A stretch of 64,000 nt of DNA from assembly GCA_963807825.1 (NCBI GenBank), contig CAWEDC010000009.1:97160-161159 (forward strand), in the 5' to 3' direction. The notes below the pieces were generated by a model that made no database searches, was not told the DNA's origin, and saw only the letters and a list, made by a program, of their open reading frames with translations. The translations under genes were made by a program, and so were the position numbers. This document shows positions 22,467-31,726 of the stretch, piece after piece. Positions within the stretch are counted from its first letter, which is position 1, and the number at the start of each line of letters is the position of its first letter. Origin of the DNA: Knoellia sp963807825 (GTDB lineage Bacteria; Actinomycetota; Actinomycetes; Actinomycetales; Dermatophilaceae).

Positions 22467-22879
22467 GATCCGCTCCGACCCGTGAGCACGGTCGACGTCA
22501 CGATGAGACCGGCCTTGCGCCAGACCTCTCCCGCCCTGTCGATCTCCCCCTCGGGAACGAGAACCCAGTCGGTGTCGTAGGTCGACAGCGCGAGGACACT
22601 GATGCCTGCGGGCACGAGCGGGGTGAGGATGCCCGCCATCACGCCAACGGCATCGAAGGCCAGGGGTCCGGCGACCTCGACGGCACGGAACGGGCCCTCG
22701 GTCAGCACACCTGCCGGCACCGCATCGGCAAGGCACACGACGGAGGTCTCGAGGGGTGATCTGCTCAGGGAGGCGAACGGCCCCTCGGTCCAGTCCCACG
22801 TCGGCTCGGTGCCGGCGTCGAGCCGCGCGATCGCGAGCGACTCGGGGTGAGTCATGAGGTGCATTGGCATGGCGCTCAC
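22463..22879 (-). CDS. ACT-domain protein (CASTOR-like) embedded in the arginine operon
   Basis: A 138-residue protein coupled by four-base overlaps to argC upstream and argJ downstream. The C-terminal ~70 residues match the ACT fold of the COG3603/CASTOR type: GPFRAVEVAGPLAFDAVGVMA-like sequence followed by PAGISVLALSTYDTDWVLV. The N-terminal half (SLSRSPLETSVVCLADAVP) is the partner half-domain of these tandem ACT proteins. The family name comes from mammalian arginine sensors. Here the location inside argC-argJ suggests binding of arginine or a pathway intermediate to control an arg enzyme, but this is inference; bacterial members are uncharacterised as far as I know. Confidence 0.82.
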   Translation of the reverse strand: MSAMPMHLMTHPESLAIARLDAGTEPTWDWTEGPFASLSRSPLETSVVCLADAVPAGVLTEGPFRAVEVAGPLAFDAVGVMAGILTPLVPAGISVLALSTYDTDWVLVPEGEIDRAGEVWRKAGLIVTSTVLTGRSGS

Positions 22880-23925
22880 GGCGCCACCCCCGATCCGAGT
22901 AGGCCGGTCGACTCAGGAAGGCCGACGGCGAGGTTGAGGCACTGCACGGCAGCTCCGGCGGTGCCCTTGGCGAGGTTGTCGATGGCGGCGACGGCGATGA
23001 CGCGACCGGCCCGCTCGTCGAGGGCGATCTGGACCGTGACGTGGTTGCTGCCGATCACGTGGGCGGTGGTCGGCCAGGAGCCGGGCTCGAGCAGGTGCAC
23101 GAAGGTCTCTTCTGCGTATGCCGCGTGCCAGGCTTCGCGGACGTCTGCGGCCGTGGTGCCGGGTGAGACCTTGGCCGTGCAGGTCGCGAGGATGCCGCGG
23201 GGCATGGGGGCCAGGGTCGGCGTGAAGGACACGGTGACCGGCGAGCCCGCAGCGGCGCCGAGGTTCTGCTCGATCTCGGGCGTGTGGCGGTGCCCTCCCC
23301 CGACGCCGTAGGGCGACATGGAGCCCATGACCTCGGAGCCGAGCAGGTGCGGTTTGAGCGACTTGCCCGCGCCGGACGTCCCCGATGCGGCGACGACGAC
23401 GACATCATCGGTCTGCACGACGCCAGCGGCAAACCCCGGAGCCAGTGCCAGCGACACTGCTGTGGGGTAGCACCCCGGAACCGCGATCCGGTTCTGTCCT
23501 GCAAGTGCGGCACGGCCCGAGGCACCACCGGGCAGCGCCAGCTCGGGCAGACCGTAGGCCCACGAACCGGCATACGGAGTGTCGTAGAAGGTGGTCCAGG
23601 CGGACTCGCTGCGCAGCCGGAAGTCGGCGCCGCAGTCGATGACCACGGTGTCGTCGCCGAGAGCCTCGGCCACCGCGGCCGAGTGGCCGTGAGGAAGGGC
23701 GAGCACGACGACGTCGTGACCAGAGAGGACGTCGGCCGTCGTCTCGTCCAGGACTCGGTCGGCGAGACCGAAGAGGTGTGGGTGGATGTCCCCCAGTCGG
23801 GAGCCGGCGTTGCCACCTGCCGTCACCGCACCGATCGTGACTTCAGGGTGCTGCAGCAGCCAGCGGAGGGCTTCGCCTCCGGCGTAGCCGCTCGCTCCAG
23901 CAACTGCGACGCTCACCATGTGCAT
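22876..23925 (-). CDS. argC: N-acetyl-gamma-glutamyl-phosphate reductase
   Basis: Reduces N-acetylglutamyl phosphate to the semialdehyde with NADPH. The Rossmann start VAVAGASGYAGGE is immediately after the initiator, the catalytic cysteine is in AVPGCYPTAVSLAL, and the SGTSGAGKSLKPH and PYGVGGGHRHTPEIEQN segments are typical. I place the start at ATG 23925 (MHMVSVAV); ATG 23919 is the alternative. Neither has a clear ribosome binding site, and the ARG boxes run right up to the start, so the message may be leaderless. This is the first gene of the arg operon. Confidence 0.94.
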   Translation of the reverse strand: MHMVSVAVAGASGYAGGEALRWLLQHPEVTIGAVTAGGNAGSRLGDIHPHLFGLADRVLDETTADVLSGHDVVVLALPHGHSAAVAEALGDDTVVIDCGADFRLRSESAWTTFYDTPYAGSWAYGLPELALPGGASGRAALAGQNRIAVPGCYPTAVSLALAPGFAAGVVQTDDVVVVAASGTSGAGKSLKPHLLGSEVMGSMSPYGVGGGHRHTPEIEQNLGAAAGSPVTVSFTPTLAPMPRGILATCTAKVSPGTTAADVREAWHAAYAEETFVHLLEPGSWPTTAHVIGSNHVTVQIALDERAGRVIAVAAIDNLAKGTAGAAVQCLNLAVGLPESTGLLGSGVAP

Positions 23926-23956
23926 AGTCTTGCATGGCTCAGCATCTCTATGCAAT
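23920..23956 (-). promoter_or_regulatory. Tandem ARG boxes (ArgR operator) at the argC start
   Basis: Two imperfect palindromes lie back to back. On the minus strand they are ATTGCATAGAGATGCTGA (complement 23939-23956) and CCATGCAAGACTATGCAC (complement 23920-23937). Both resemble the TTGCATA/TATGCAA-type ARG boxes I remember from Streptomyces argC. The downstream box overlaps the proposed argC initiation codon, so ArgR would block both transcription and the start region. The single ArgR of the cluster is encoded at 17755-18258. Confidence 0.75.
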
Positions 23957-24002
23957 TCACTCACCAGCCTGCGAGCCCTTCCGGTCTCGTGCTGGCTCGC
24001 GC

Positions 24003-24443
24003 TCAGCCGCCGGGCGGTCGGCGCACGACGGTCGACAGCTTCAGTGCTGTGTCGGTCTGCTGGACATAGGGCAACGCGCGCAGGACGGCGAGCACTCGCT
24101 CGAGCTGCTCGGGGTCGGCCGCGACCACGCGCAGGATCGTGTCGGCACGGCCAGTGACCGTGAACGCCTCGACGACCTCCGGGATGCGGACCAAGTCGTC
24201 ACGGACCTGGTCGAAGGCGGTCGCGCCGTTGGTGAAGAGCTGGACATGAGCCTCCAGCGGCCACCCCAACACCTTGGGGTTGACGATCACCGTGAATCCC
24301 TGGATGACCCCGTCGGCGACCATCCTGTCGACCCGGCGCTTGGCTGCCGCGACCGACAGTTTGACTGCTGCGCCGATGCGGGCGTACGTCGCGCGCCCGT
24401 CGGCTGACAAAATCTCAAGAATATTGCGGTCCATGGCATCCAC
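24003..24443 (-). CDS. Lrp/AsnC family transcriptional regulator
   Basis: A feast/famine regulator of about 146 residues. The N-terminal helix-turn-helix is MDRNILEILSADGRATYARIG followed by LSVAAAKRRVDRMVADGVI. The C-terminal RAM ligand-binding domain has AFTVTGRADTILRV and ends LKLSTVVRRPPGG. The start is GTG 24443 (MDAMDRNIL) or ATG 24434. It is divergent from the M20 peptidase at 24568 with 124 bases between them, the usual arrangement for an Lrp protein and its target. It lies upstream of argC on the same strand, separated by 77 bases that contain the ARG boxes. Confidence 0.9.
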   Translation of the reverse strand: MDAMDRNILEILSADGRATYARIGAAVKLSVAAAKRRVDRMVADGVIQGFTVIVNPKVLGWPLEAHVQLFTNGATAFDQVRDDLVRIPEVVEAFTVTGRADTILRVVAADPEQLERVLAVLRALPYVQQTDTALKLSTVVRRPPGG

Positions 24444-24567
24444 AACACAAGAATATTGCATCTCATGGTGACAATTGCTCGGCACACGCGTTCTGAGTGC
24501 AAGATCTGGTCGTGTTTCTTGCACGCTGCGAACCCTAGGCTCGATGGATCGCCCACGAGAGGATTCC
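24444..24567. promoter_or_regulatory. Divergent promoter region between the Lrp gene and the M20 peptidase
   Basis: The region contains CAAGAATATTG, an 11-base near-perfect palindrome next to the Lrp start, and a perfect 7-bp inverted repeat GTGCAAG/CTTGCAC (24497-24503 and 24518-24524) whose centres are two helical turns apart. These are candidate Lrp sites controlling both genes. A TAGGCT-like -10 for the peptidase is at about 24535-24540. All calls are by eye. Confidence 0.5.
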
Positions 24568-25851
24568 ATGAGCACCACCGCCGAGCTGACGCCCTCTGAG
24601 CGCGCGGCACTGGAAGCCGTCGACCCCGCATCGATCGTGCGGGACCTTGCCACCCTGATCGCGATCCCGAGCGTCGGCGGGACCAGCGCGGAGTCAGCCA
24701 TCCAGCATCACCTCGCCCGCACGGTCTCCGAACTCGATCTCGACGTCGACCTGTGGGCGATGGACATGCCGACCTTGACGGACAGCAAGGACTACCCGGG
24801 GATGGAGGCGCCGCGATCCGAGGGATGGGGTCTCGTCGGCACCACACCAGGCGAGGCATCACGACCGCGACTGATCCTGCAGGGACACGTCGATGTGGTT
24901 CCCTCGGGAGCGCTGCAGGAGTGGGAGCACGAACCGTTCACGCCCGTCATCACGAACGACCGTGTGCACGGGCGAGGTGCCTGCGACATGAAGGCGGGCG
25001 TCGTCGCCAACCTCGCCGCGGTCGCCGCGATCCGTCGCGCCGGTCTCCGGTTGCGCGACCCACTGGCGCTGCACTTCGTCATTGGCGAGGAGGACGGCGG
25101 CATCGGGGCCTACGGCACCCTCGCCCGCGGGCACACCGGCGATGCCTGCCTCATCACCGAGCCGACCTCCGGCACGCTGACCATCGCCAACGCCGGCGCG
25201 CTGACCTTCCGCATCACCGTCGGCGGCCGGGCCACGCACGCGAGCACGGCCTACGAAGGATCCAGTGCGATCGACTCCTACCTGGCGATCCACCAAGGTC
25301 TGGCCAGGCTCCAGGAGCGCCGCAACCGGGAGGTCGACGCCCTGATGCGGGAGTACCCCGTGGCCTACCCGATCTCGGTCGGTACTCTCCGCGCCGGCGA
25401 CTGGGCCAGCAGCGTCCCCGACGTGCTGGTTGCCGAAGGCCGCATGGGCGTCGCCCTCGACGAGGACCCGCAGGACGCACGACGTGAACTCGAGGCGCAT
25501 GTTGCGTCGGTGGCGGCTGCTGACCCCTACCTGCGCGACCACCCCCCTCTGATCGAGTGGACCGGCGGGCAGTTCGCGAGCGGGCGCAGCAGCGCGACAC
25601 CTGCGCTGGCCGACACTGTTCGCGACGCGCACGCCGACGTCACTGGACGCGACCGGCCGCGGGACCGGGGCGCGCCCTATGGCAGTGACCTACGGCTCTA
25701 CGAGGGGGCCGGTATCCCGACCCTGCACTACGGCCCGGGCGACGTCCGGCTCGCGCACAGCTCCCAGGAGTCGGTGTCGATCAAGGAGTGCGTCGCGGTC
25801 ACCCGGGCGCTGGTCCTCACGGTCCTGAGGACCTGCGGCACCACCGGCTGA
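24568..25851 (+). CDS. M20 family metallopeptidase (ArgE/DapE/ACY1-like)
   Basis: Zinc-dependent amidohydrolase of about 427 residues from ATG 24568 (MSTTAELTPSERAALEAVD), preceded by GAGAGG. Metal ligands are visible in LILQGHVDVVPSG (H and catalytic D), GRGACDMKAG (bridging D), FVIGEEDGGIG (catalytic E and metal E), CLITEPTSG, and a C-terminal LHYGPGDVRLAHSSQESVS (last H). The lid domain lies in the middle (GALTFRITVGGRATHAS). The presence of an Lrp regulator next door suggests catabolism of an N-acyl amino acid or peptide. The proximity to arg genes makes acetylornithine a possible substrate, but argJ already makes that step redundant. Confidence 0.88.
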   Translation: MSTTAELTPSERAALEAVDPASIVRDLATLIAIPSVGGTSAESAIQHHLARTVSELDLDVDLWAMDMPTLTDSKDYPGMEAPRSEGWGLVGTTPGEASRPRLILQGHVDVVPSGALQEWEHEPFTPVITNDRVHGRGACDMKAGVVANLAAVAAIRRAGLRLRDPLALHFVIGEEDGGIGAYGTLARGHTGDACLITEPTSGTLTIANAGALTFRITVGGRATHASTAYEGSSAIDSYLAIHQGLARLQERRNREVDALMREYPVAYPISVGTLRAGDWASSVPDVLVAEGRMGVALDEDPQDARRELEAHVASVAAADPYLRDHPPLIEWTGGQFASGRSSATPALADTVRDAHADVTGRDRPRDRGAPYGSDLRLYEGAGIPTLHYGPGDVRLAHSSQESVSIKECVAVTRALVLTVLRTCGTTG

Positions 25852-25875
25852 GGCACGAACCTCACCCCTCCTGCC

Positions 25876-26604
25876 TCAGCGCAGGGGGTCGTCGTCTCCC
25901 CACGAGATCAGGCCCAGCGTCCGGTCGTTCTCGGCCAGACCGGCTTCGGCACGTGCCTGCAGTGATGCCACGGTGTCGGTCCCGGCGCGCACCATGCGGC
26001 CGCTCCACGCGTCGAGGTCACCTCGTGCCATGGCGAGCAGCAGGTCAGTCACTTCTGCCGGTGACGTCCACTCGACGCGGTCGCGGTGCATCACCATTGC
26101 GTCGGTCATGTCGGTCCTCACGACGCCGGGGGCGAGGTCGAAGACGAGTGCCGTACGTCCCTCCCCCAGCCCGAGCTGGGAGGTGAGCCGCGCGAGAGCG
26201 CCCTTGCTGAGGTTGTATGCCGTCGCGTTGTCGGCGTTCTTGTAGGCCGCGCCAGAGTTGAGGTTGACGATCCTGCCCGACGCGAGAAGGTGCGGGAGGA
26301 CCGCACGCGTCATGAGGTAGGGGCCGCGCACATTGGTCTCGACCGTCTCCCACCACTGGTCCGGGTCGCTGTCGGCCAGCGGCACCTCGGCGTCGATGAC
26401 GCCGGCGTTGTTGACGAGCAGGTCGATGCGTCCGTGACGTGCCACGACGTCCGCCACCCAGGCCTCCACCGCGGCCCGATCGGTCACCGGCGCCGTGGAG
26501 CGCGAGCCGCGCTCCACGGCATACCCGTTGTCCTGCAGGGCATCGGCGATGTGCGCACCGATCCCTCGCGAGGCTCCGGTGACGATCGCGACCGGCTGGG
26601 TCAT
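25876..26604 (-). CDS. Short-chain dehydrogenase/reductase
   Basis: Classical SDR of 242 residues: cofactor motif TGASRGIGAH at about 9-18, NNAG in LLVNNAGVIDAE, active-site serine in VNLNSGAAYKN, and YNLSK as the YxxxK catalytic pair. The start overlaps the pheT stop (ATGA), so it is translated from the pheST transcript although nothing links it functionally to tRNA charging. Substrate unknown. Confidence 0.88.
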   Translation of the reverse strand: MTQPVAIVTGASRGIGAHIADALQDNGYAVERGSRSTAPVTDRAAVEAWVADVVARHGRIDLLVNNAGVIDAEVPLADSDPDQWWETVETNVRGPYLMTRAVLPHLLASGRIVNLNSGAAYKNADNATAYNLSKGALARLTSQLGLGEGRTALVFDLAPGVVRTDMTDAMVMHRDRVEWTSPAEVTDLLLAMARGDLDAWSGRMVRAGTDTVASLQARAEAGLAENDRTLGLISWGDDDPLR

Positions 26605-29139
26605 CGCTGGATGGCTCCCGTTGCCGACGCGGCCGAGGCGACCGCCGCGTCACGCAGGGCAGAGACCTCGTCGGTCTTGAGGGTGCGGTCGGCGCGGAAG
26701 GTCAGCCGGTAGGCCAACGACTTCTTGCCGGTGTCGAGCTGGTCACCTCGGTAGATGTCGAACAGGGACACCGACTCCAGGGACTCCCCCGCACCGGCGC
26801 GCAAGGCAGCCTCGACGTCAGCCGCCGCCACGGACTCGTCGACAACGAGCGCCACGTCCGTGTGCGCCGCCGGGAAGGTGGACAGTTGCGTGGCCTGGAC
26901 GGCGGATCCGGACGCGGCCACGAGGACATCGACGTCCAGCTCGCCTCCGACCGTCGCCACCGGCAGATCGAGCGCCGCGACGACCTTGGGGTGCAGCTCG
27001 CCGACGTGGCCGACTGCTGTGCCATCGGTCAGGGTGATGGCCGCACACCGTCCCGGGTGGAACGGCGCCCGGTCACGAGCCGCAACAACGGACAACTCGA
27101 GCCCCAGGGCGCGGCCGACTGCCAGCGCCCAGCCGACGGCGTCCGCAGCCTCGGCCCGGCGCGCGGGACCCCACGGACCACCGCGTTCGATGTCGCCCGC
27201 CGCGGCGAACGCGACATGCCGAGGCTGTGCGGGCACGGCTTCGAGAATCTGCGCCAGGGTCGCGTCGTCCGGGCGTGCGTCCGCAGGCGGAACCGGTGCC
27301 GACGTCGGCGACGACGAGCCGACGGTCACGAGGCCCACTTCGTAGACCGCGACGTCGCGCGAACCACGAGAGACGTTGCGACGCAGGGCATCGAGCAGGG
27401 TGTCGAGGATGGAGGTCCGCATGAGCGGGGCCTCGTCGGACAGCGGGTTGACGATGCGCACCGTCGAGCGGCGAGCATCGTCGTCGGCGGTAGCCGAGCT
27501 GGTCGAACCGGCCCTCACCGATGAAGGGATAGGTCAGCACCTCGACGAGACCCTGGTGGGCCAAGGTGTTGGCGATGGTGCGCCGGGCGCGCTGACCGTG
27601 GGTGAGCCCACGACCGGCGCTCTTGGGCTGCGGCAGGACCGAGGGGATCTGGTCGTAGCCACGGACCCGGGCCACCTCTTCGACGAGCTCGGGTCCGTCG
27701 GTGAGGTCGGGACGCCAGGTCGCTGCTGCCACGGAGACGACATCGCCGTCGCGTTCCTCGACTTCGCACCCGATCGCGCGCAACGTGGTGAGGACCTCGT
27801 CTCGCGAGTAGTCCAGACCGATGTAGCGCGTGGGCAGCGTGACGTCGAAGTCGAAGGCCTCGCGCTCGATGCGGTTGTCGACGTCGGTGACACCGGCATC
27901 CGCCGTGCCGCCACCGTGCTTGACGAGCAGGTCCACCGCCAGCTGAGCCGCGGCAGAGGCGACCGCAGGATCGACACCTCGCTCGAAGCGCTTGGACGCC
28001 TCGGTCGTGAGCTTGTGCCGACGCGACGAGCGCGCCACGGTCACGGCGTCGAAGTGCGCGGACTCGATGAGCACGTTGGTGGTCGAGTCACTCACCTCGG
28101 AGGACTCTCCGCCCATGACCCCGGCGATCGCCAGAGGCGTGTCGGAGCCGTCGACGATGAGCAGGTCCTCGGGGTCGAGGGCGCGCTCGACGTCGTCGAG
28201 AGTCGTGAGCTTCTCCCCCGCCCGGGCGCGACGCGTGCCGATCGACCCCGAAAGGGTGTCGAGGTCGAAGGCGTGCAGCGGCTGGCCGAGCAGCATCATG
28301 ACGTAGTTCGTGACGTCGACCGCGAGCGAGATGGGACGCATCCCCACCTGGGTCAGGCGCTTCTGCATCCAGGCCGGGCTCGTGGCCGTGGTGTCGACCC
28401 CGCGCACGACCCGCGCCACGTAGCGGTCGCAACCGGAGCGGCCGTCGAGCGGACGCTCGTCGGCCAGCGACACGGCATACCCGTCGCCGTTGGCCGAGGC
28501 CACCTCAAGGCGAGCCGGGTCACGGAACTCGCGCCCCGTCGACAGGGCGTACTCACGCGCGATCCCACGCAGGGAGAAGCAGTAGCCGCGGTCGGGCGTC
28601 ACGTTGACCTCGACGACCTCGTCACCCAAGCCCAGCAGGGCAATGGCGTCATCGCCCGGCTGCAGGCCAGCAGCGGCTTCCTCACCGAGCAACTCGGTCA
28701 GCACGATGATGCCGTCGTGGTCCTCACCGAGACCGAGTTCGGCGGCGGAGCAGATCATGCCGTTGGAGACGTGGCCATAGGTCTTGCGGGCCGAGATCTC
28801 GAAACCGCCGGGCAGCACGCCGCCGGGCAGCACCGTGACGACGAGATCACCGGGAGCGAAGTTGTGGGCACCGCAGACGATCTCCTGGGCCTTGCCCTCG
28901 GTGACCTTCTGACCGTGGTCGCCCACGTCGACGGTGCACCAGTTGATCGTCTTGCCGTTCTTCTGGGGTTCGGGCTGGACGGTGAGGACGCGGCCGACGA
29001 CGAGCGGGCCGGCGATGTCGCCACCGTGCAGGCCCTCCTCCTCGAGGCCGACGCGCACGAGGGCTGCCGCGATGTCGACACCCTTGGCATCGGCCGGGAC
29101 GTCGGCGAGTTCACGCAACCACGAGACGGGGGCGTGCAT
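26601..29139 (-). CDS. pheT: Phenylalanyl-tRNA synthetase beta subunit, one frameshift
   Basis: Pairs with PheS to charge tRNA-Phe. The protein begins MHAPVSWLRELADVPAD, with the EMAP-like tRNA-binding domain (VVGRVLTVQPEPQ, CTVDVG, IVCGAHN), the B3/B4 editing region, B5, and the ferredoxin-like anticodon-binding domain at the C-terminus (LKTDEVSALRDAAVASA). The frame changes near 27488-27505, after GRFDQLG, and continues RRSTVRIVNPLSDEAPLMRTS. Combined length is about 846. The break in an essential gene argues for a sequencing error. The ATG overlaps the pheS stop. Confidence 0.92.
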
Positions 29140-30233
29140 CAGATCTCCATTCCGAACTGGCGGGAGAAACGAACGTCTCCCTCGACGATGTCGTGCATGT
29201 CACCGATCCCGTGACGCAGCATGAGCGAGCGCTCGATGCCGAGGCCGAACGCGAACCCGGTGTAGCGGTCGGGGTCGATGCCGGCGCTGCGGAGCACGCG
29301 GCGGTTGACCATGCCGGAGCCACCGAGCTCGATCCAGCCCGTGCCACCGCACGAGCGGCAGGCCGGGTCACCCCCACGGCAGATCCAGCACTGGCAGTCG
29401 ATCTCGGCGCTGGGCTCGGTGAACGGGAAGTAGTTGGGGCGCAGGCGCGTGACGATGCCGTCGCCGAAGAGCCGCTGCACGAAGGCGTCGAGCGTTCCGC
29501 GCAGGTGGGCCATGGTGATGCCCTCGTCGACGACCAGTCCCTCGAACTGGTGGAACACGGGGGTGTGGGTCGCGTCGAGGTCGTCGGTCCGGAACGTCTT
29601 GCCCGGGCAGAGGACATAGATGGGCGGCTCGCGATCGAGCATCGAGCGCACCTGGACGGGCGAGGTGTGCGTGCGCAGAACCAGACCGGATCCGGTCGGC
29701 GCGACGTAGAAGGTGTCGGCCTCCTGGCGGGCCGGGTGGTCGGGACCGATGTTGAGGGCGTCGAAGTTCAGCCACTCCGACTCGACCTCGGGGCCTTCGG
29801 CGATCTCCCAGCCCATGGAGACGAAGATGTCCTCGACCCGCTCGGAGACGAGGTTGATGGGGTGGCGGGCACCCACCGGTCGCCGGGCGACTCGGACGGT
29901 GAGGTCCTGGGTCTCCTCGACGAGGACGCGTTCGTCGCGCTCGGCCTCGAGCTCGACCTGACGCGCGGCGAAGGCCTGGTTGACGCGACCGCGCGCCTGA
30001 CCGACGCGCTTGCCGGCCTCGGCCTTGGCGCTCGGGGGCAGGGCCCCGATCTCCCGGTTGGCGAGGGCAAGCGGCGACTTGTCACCGGTGTGCGTGGGGC
30101 GCAGGGCCTTGAGGTCGTCGAGCGAACTCGCCGTCGCCACCGCGTCGAGCGCACTGGTGACCGCTGCGTCAATGGCCTCGGGGTCGAGCACGGCGACCTC
30201 CACCGGGTCGTAGTTCGTGTTGGGTCCAGACAT
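29139..30233 (-). CDS. pheS: Phenylalanyl-tRNA synthetase alpha subunit
   Basis: Catalytic class II subunit. From ATG 30233 (MSGPNTNYDPVEVAVLD) the length is 364 residues. Motif 2 is visible in YVLCPGKTFRTDDLDATHTPVFHQFEG and motif 3 in GFAFGLGIERSLMLRHGIGD. A Cys-rich stretch (CQCWICRGGDPACRSCGGTG) between motifs 2 and 3 holds five to six cysteines and looks like a zinc site, as in many bacterial PheS. The 214 bases upstream, after the MFS gene, show no convincing leader peptide or terminator. Confidence 0.95.
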   Translation of the reverse strand: MSGPNTNYDPVEVAVLDPEAIDAAVTSALDAVATASSLDDLKALRPTHTGDKSPLALANREIGALPPSAKAEAGKRVGQARGRVNQAFAARQVELEAERDERVLVEETQDLTVRVARRPVGARHPINLVSERVEDIFVSMGWEIAEGPEVESEWLNFDALNIGPDHPARQEADTFYVAPTGSGLVLRTHTSPVQVRSMLDREPPIYVLCPGKTFRTDDLDATHTPVFHQFEGLVVDEGITMAHLRGTLDAFVQRLFGDGIVTRLRPNYFPFTEPSAEIDCQCWICRGGDPACRSCGGTGWIELGGSGMVNRRVLRSAGIDPDRYTGFAFGLGIERSLMLRHGIGDMHDIVEGDVRFSRQFGMEI

Positions 30234-30447
30234 GGCTTCCACTCTCATCGCGGGCACACCTCGTGGGCGCCCTGCGGGTTGGGACGTCAAATGCGTGCGG
30301 AGGTCACGCGCCCCCGGGCCGGACGTGGGCGCCGGGTCTCTGTCGAAACGAGATCAGGCGGTCCGCGTCACCGGGCCCGAGGGCACGGTAAATCGGCACA
30401 CGGCACGGGGAGTGCGAGAAGCCGAGGCGGGAGACATGACAGCCAGC

Positions 30448-31641
30448 CTAGCGCGCGGGCGCCTGCCGACGTCGGCGGGTTTGTGCCGTGGCAGCGCCGA
30501 GGACCGCCACGACGAGACCCACCGCGGCCGGGGCGACGAAGCCTCCCCCAGCACCGACCTCGTCGATGGCCAGACCCGCAAAGGGCGCGCCCATCGCGCC
30601 CCCGAGGGTCAACGACGAGCCGTGCCACCCCATCGCCTCGCCGCGAGCCGACGCCGGAACGATGCGGCTGGCCTGGTCCACGCTTGCCGTGATCGTGGGT
30701 GCACAGAACAGCCCCGCGACGAAGCCCAGGACCGAGAGCGAGACGACCCCGTGGGCCAGACCCATCGGCAGAGTCACCAGGGCGAGACCGCCGAGCAACC
30801 AGAAGGTGGAGATCGGCCGGCTCAGCCCGCCATAGACCAGGGCGCCGAGCAAGGAGCCAAGTCCCCAGAGACCCAGGACGATGCCGATGGCCGTGGGTGA
30901 GCCGAGTTCCCGCATGCGGGCCACGATGCCCAGGTCGGTCCCCGACAGCACGAAGGTTGCGCACGCCGCAGCACAACAGACCGCGATGAACGGCAGCCCG
31001 AACCACGCCGATCGAGCTGCAGACTCCCCCGCGCCCTCCTCCTCCTCGGCGTCGCTGCGCAGCGGCAGGTCGACGAGCCACAGGGTCAGCCCGCCGACCA
31101 CCCCGAGCATCTGGACGGCGAACAGCACCCAGCGGGTGTCCCAGTGGGAGGCCGCCCAGATCGTCGAGGCGGGCCCGATGATGAAGGCGATCTCGACCGC
31201 CACCGCATCGAGCGAGATCGCGGTCCGGCGTTCCTGGCTCGGCACGGCAGCGATGACGGCCTGCCGGATGATCGAGAAGCTCGGGATGACGAACAGGCCG
31301 GCGATGCCCGCGAGCACCAGCAGGGGCAGGTAGTCGACCCACGGAGCGATGGACCAGCACACGAGCGCGACGACGGTGGAGGGCAGCACGACCCGGCGCA
31401 GACCGATCCGGTCCAGCAGGCGTCCGCGCCACGGTCCGCTGACGGCCACGGCGATGGTCGCGACGGACGCGAGCAGGCCTGCCGCGGCATACGAGTGGTC
31501 GAGGGTGGAGACGGTGTGCACGGTGAGGAGCACGCCCGCGGAGAACACCGGGATGCGGACGAACGAACCGAGCAACAGGGCCAGCCGCAGGTCTCGGCTC
31601 GCCAGGGCAACCCGGTAGGGCGCGATGGACACGACCGACAC
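30448..31641 (-). CDS. MFS transporter
   Basis: A 397-residue membrane protein with about twelve hydrophobic segments, and an Arg/Glu-rich central loop (LPLRSDAEEEEGAGESAAR) between the two six-helix halves. The segment GPWRGRLLDRIGLRRVVLP after the second helix is the MFS motif A (GxLxDRxGxR). The C-terminal tail is Arg-rich (QTRRRRQAPAR). It sits between an orphan histidine kinase gene and pheS, all on the minus strand. Substrate is not predictable; the general look is of the drug or sugar efflux groups. Confidence 0.88.
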   Translation of the reverse strand: MSVVSIAPYRVALASRDLRLALLLGSFVRIPVFSAGVLLTVHTVSTLDHSYAAAGLLASVATIAVAVSGPWRGRLLDRIGLRRVVLPSTVVALVCWSIAPWVDYLPLLVLAGIAGLFVIPSFSIIRQAVIAAVPSQERRTAISLDAVAVEIAFIIGPASTIWAASHWDTRWVLFAVQMLGVVGGLTLWLVDLPLRSDAEEEEGAGESAARSAWFGLPFIAVCCAAACATFVLSGTDLGIVARMRELGSPTAIGIVLGLWGLGSLLGALVYGGLSRPISTFWLLGGLALVTLPMGLAHGVVSLSVLGFVAGLFCAPTITASVDQASRIVPASARGEAMGWHGSSLTLGGAMGAPFAGLAIDEVGAGGGFVAPAAVGLVVAVLGAATAQTRRRRQAPAR

Positions 31642-31726
31642 CGGACACCCCTCTCCCTCAGCAGGATTCGTTGCTGATCACTTGGAGGGTATGCCGGGTG
31701 GGCCAGTCAGCCCAACCGGGTTTCAC

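Noticed and set aside
30359..30447. Possible leader peptide (about 25 codons) upstream of pheS
   Set aside because: It contains only one Phe codon, and I find no terminator/antiterminator pair after it, so attenuation by phenylalanine supply is not supported.
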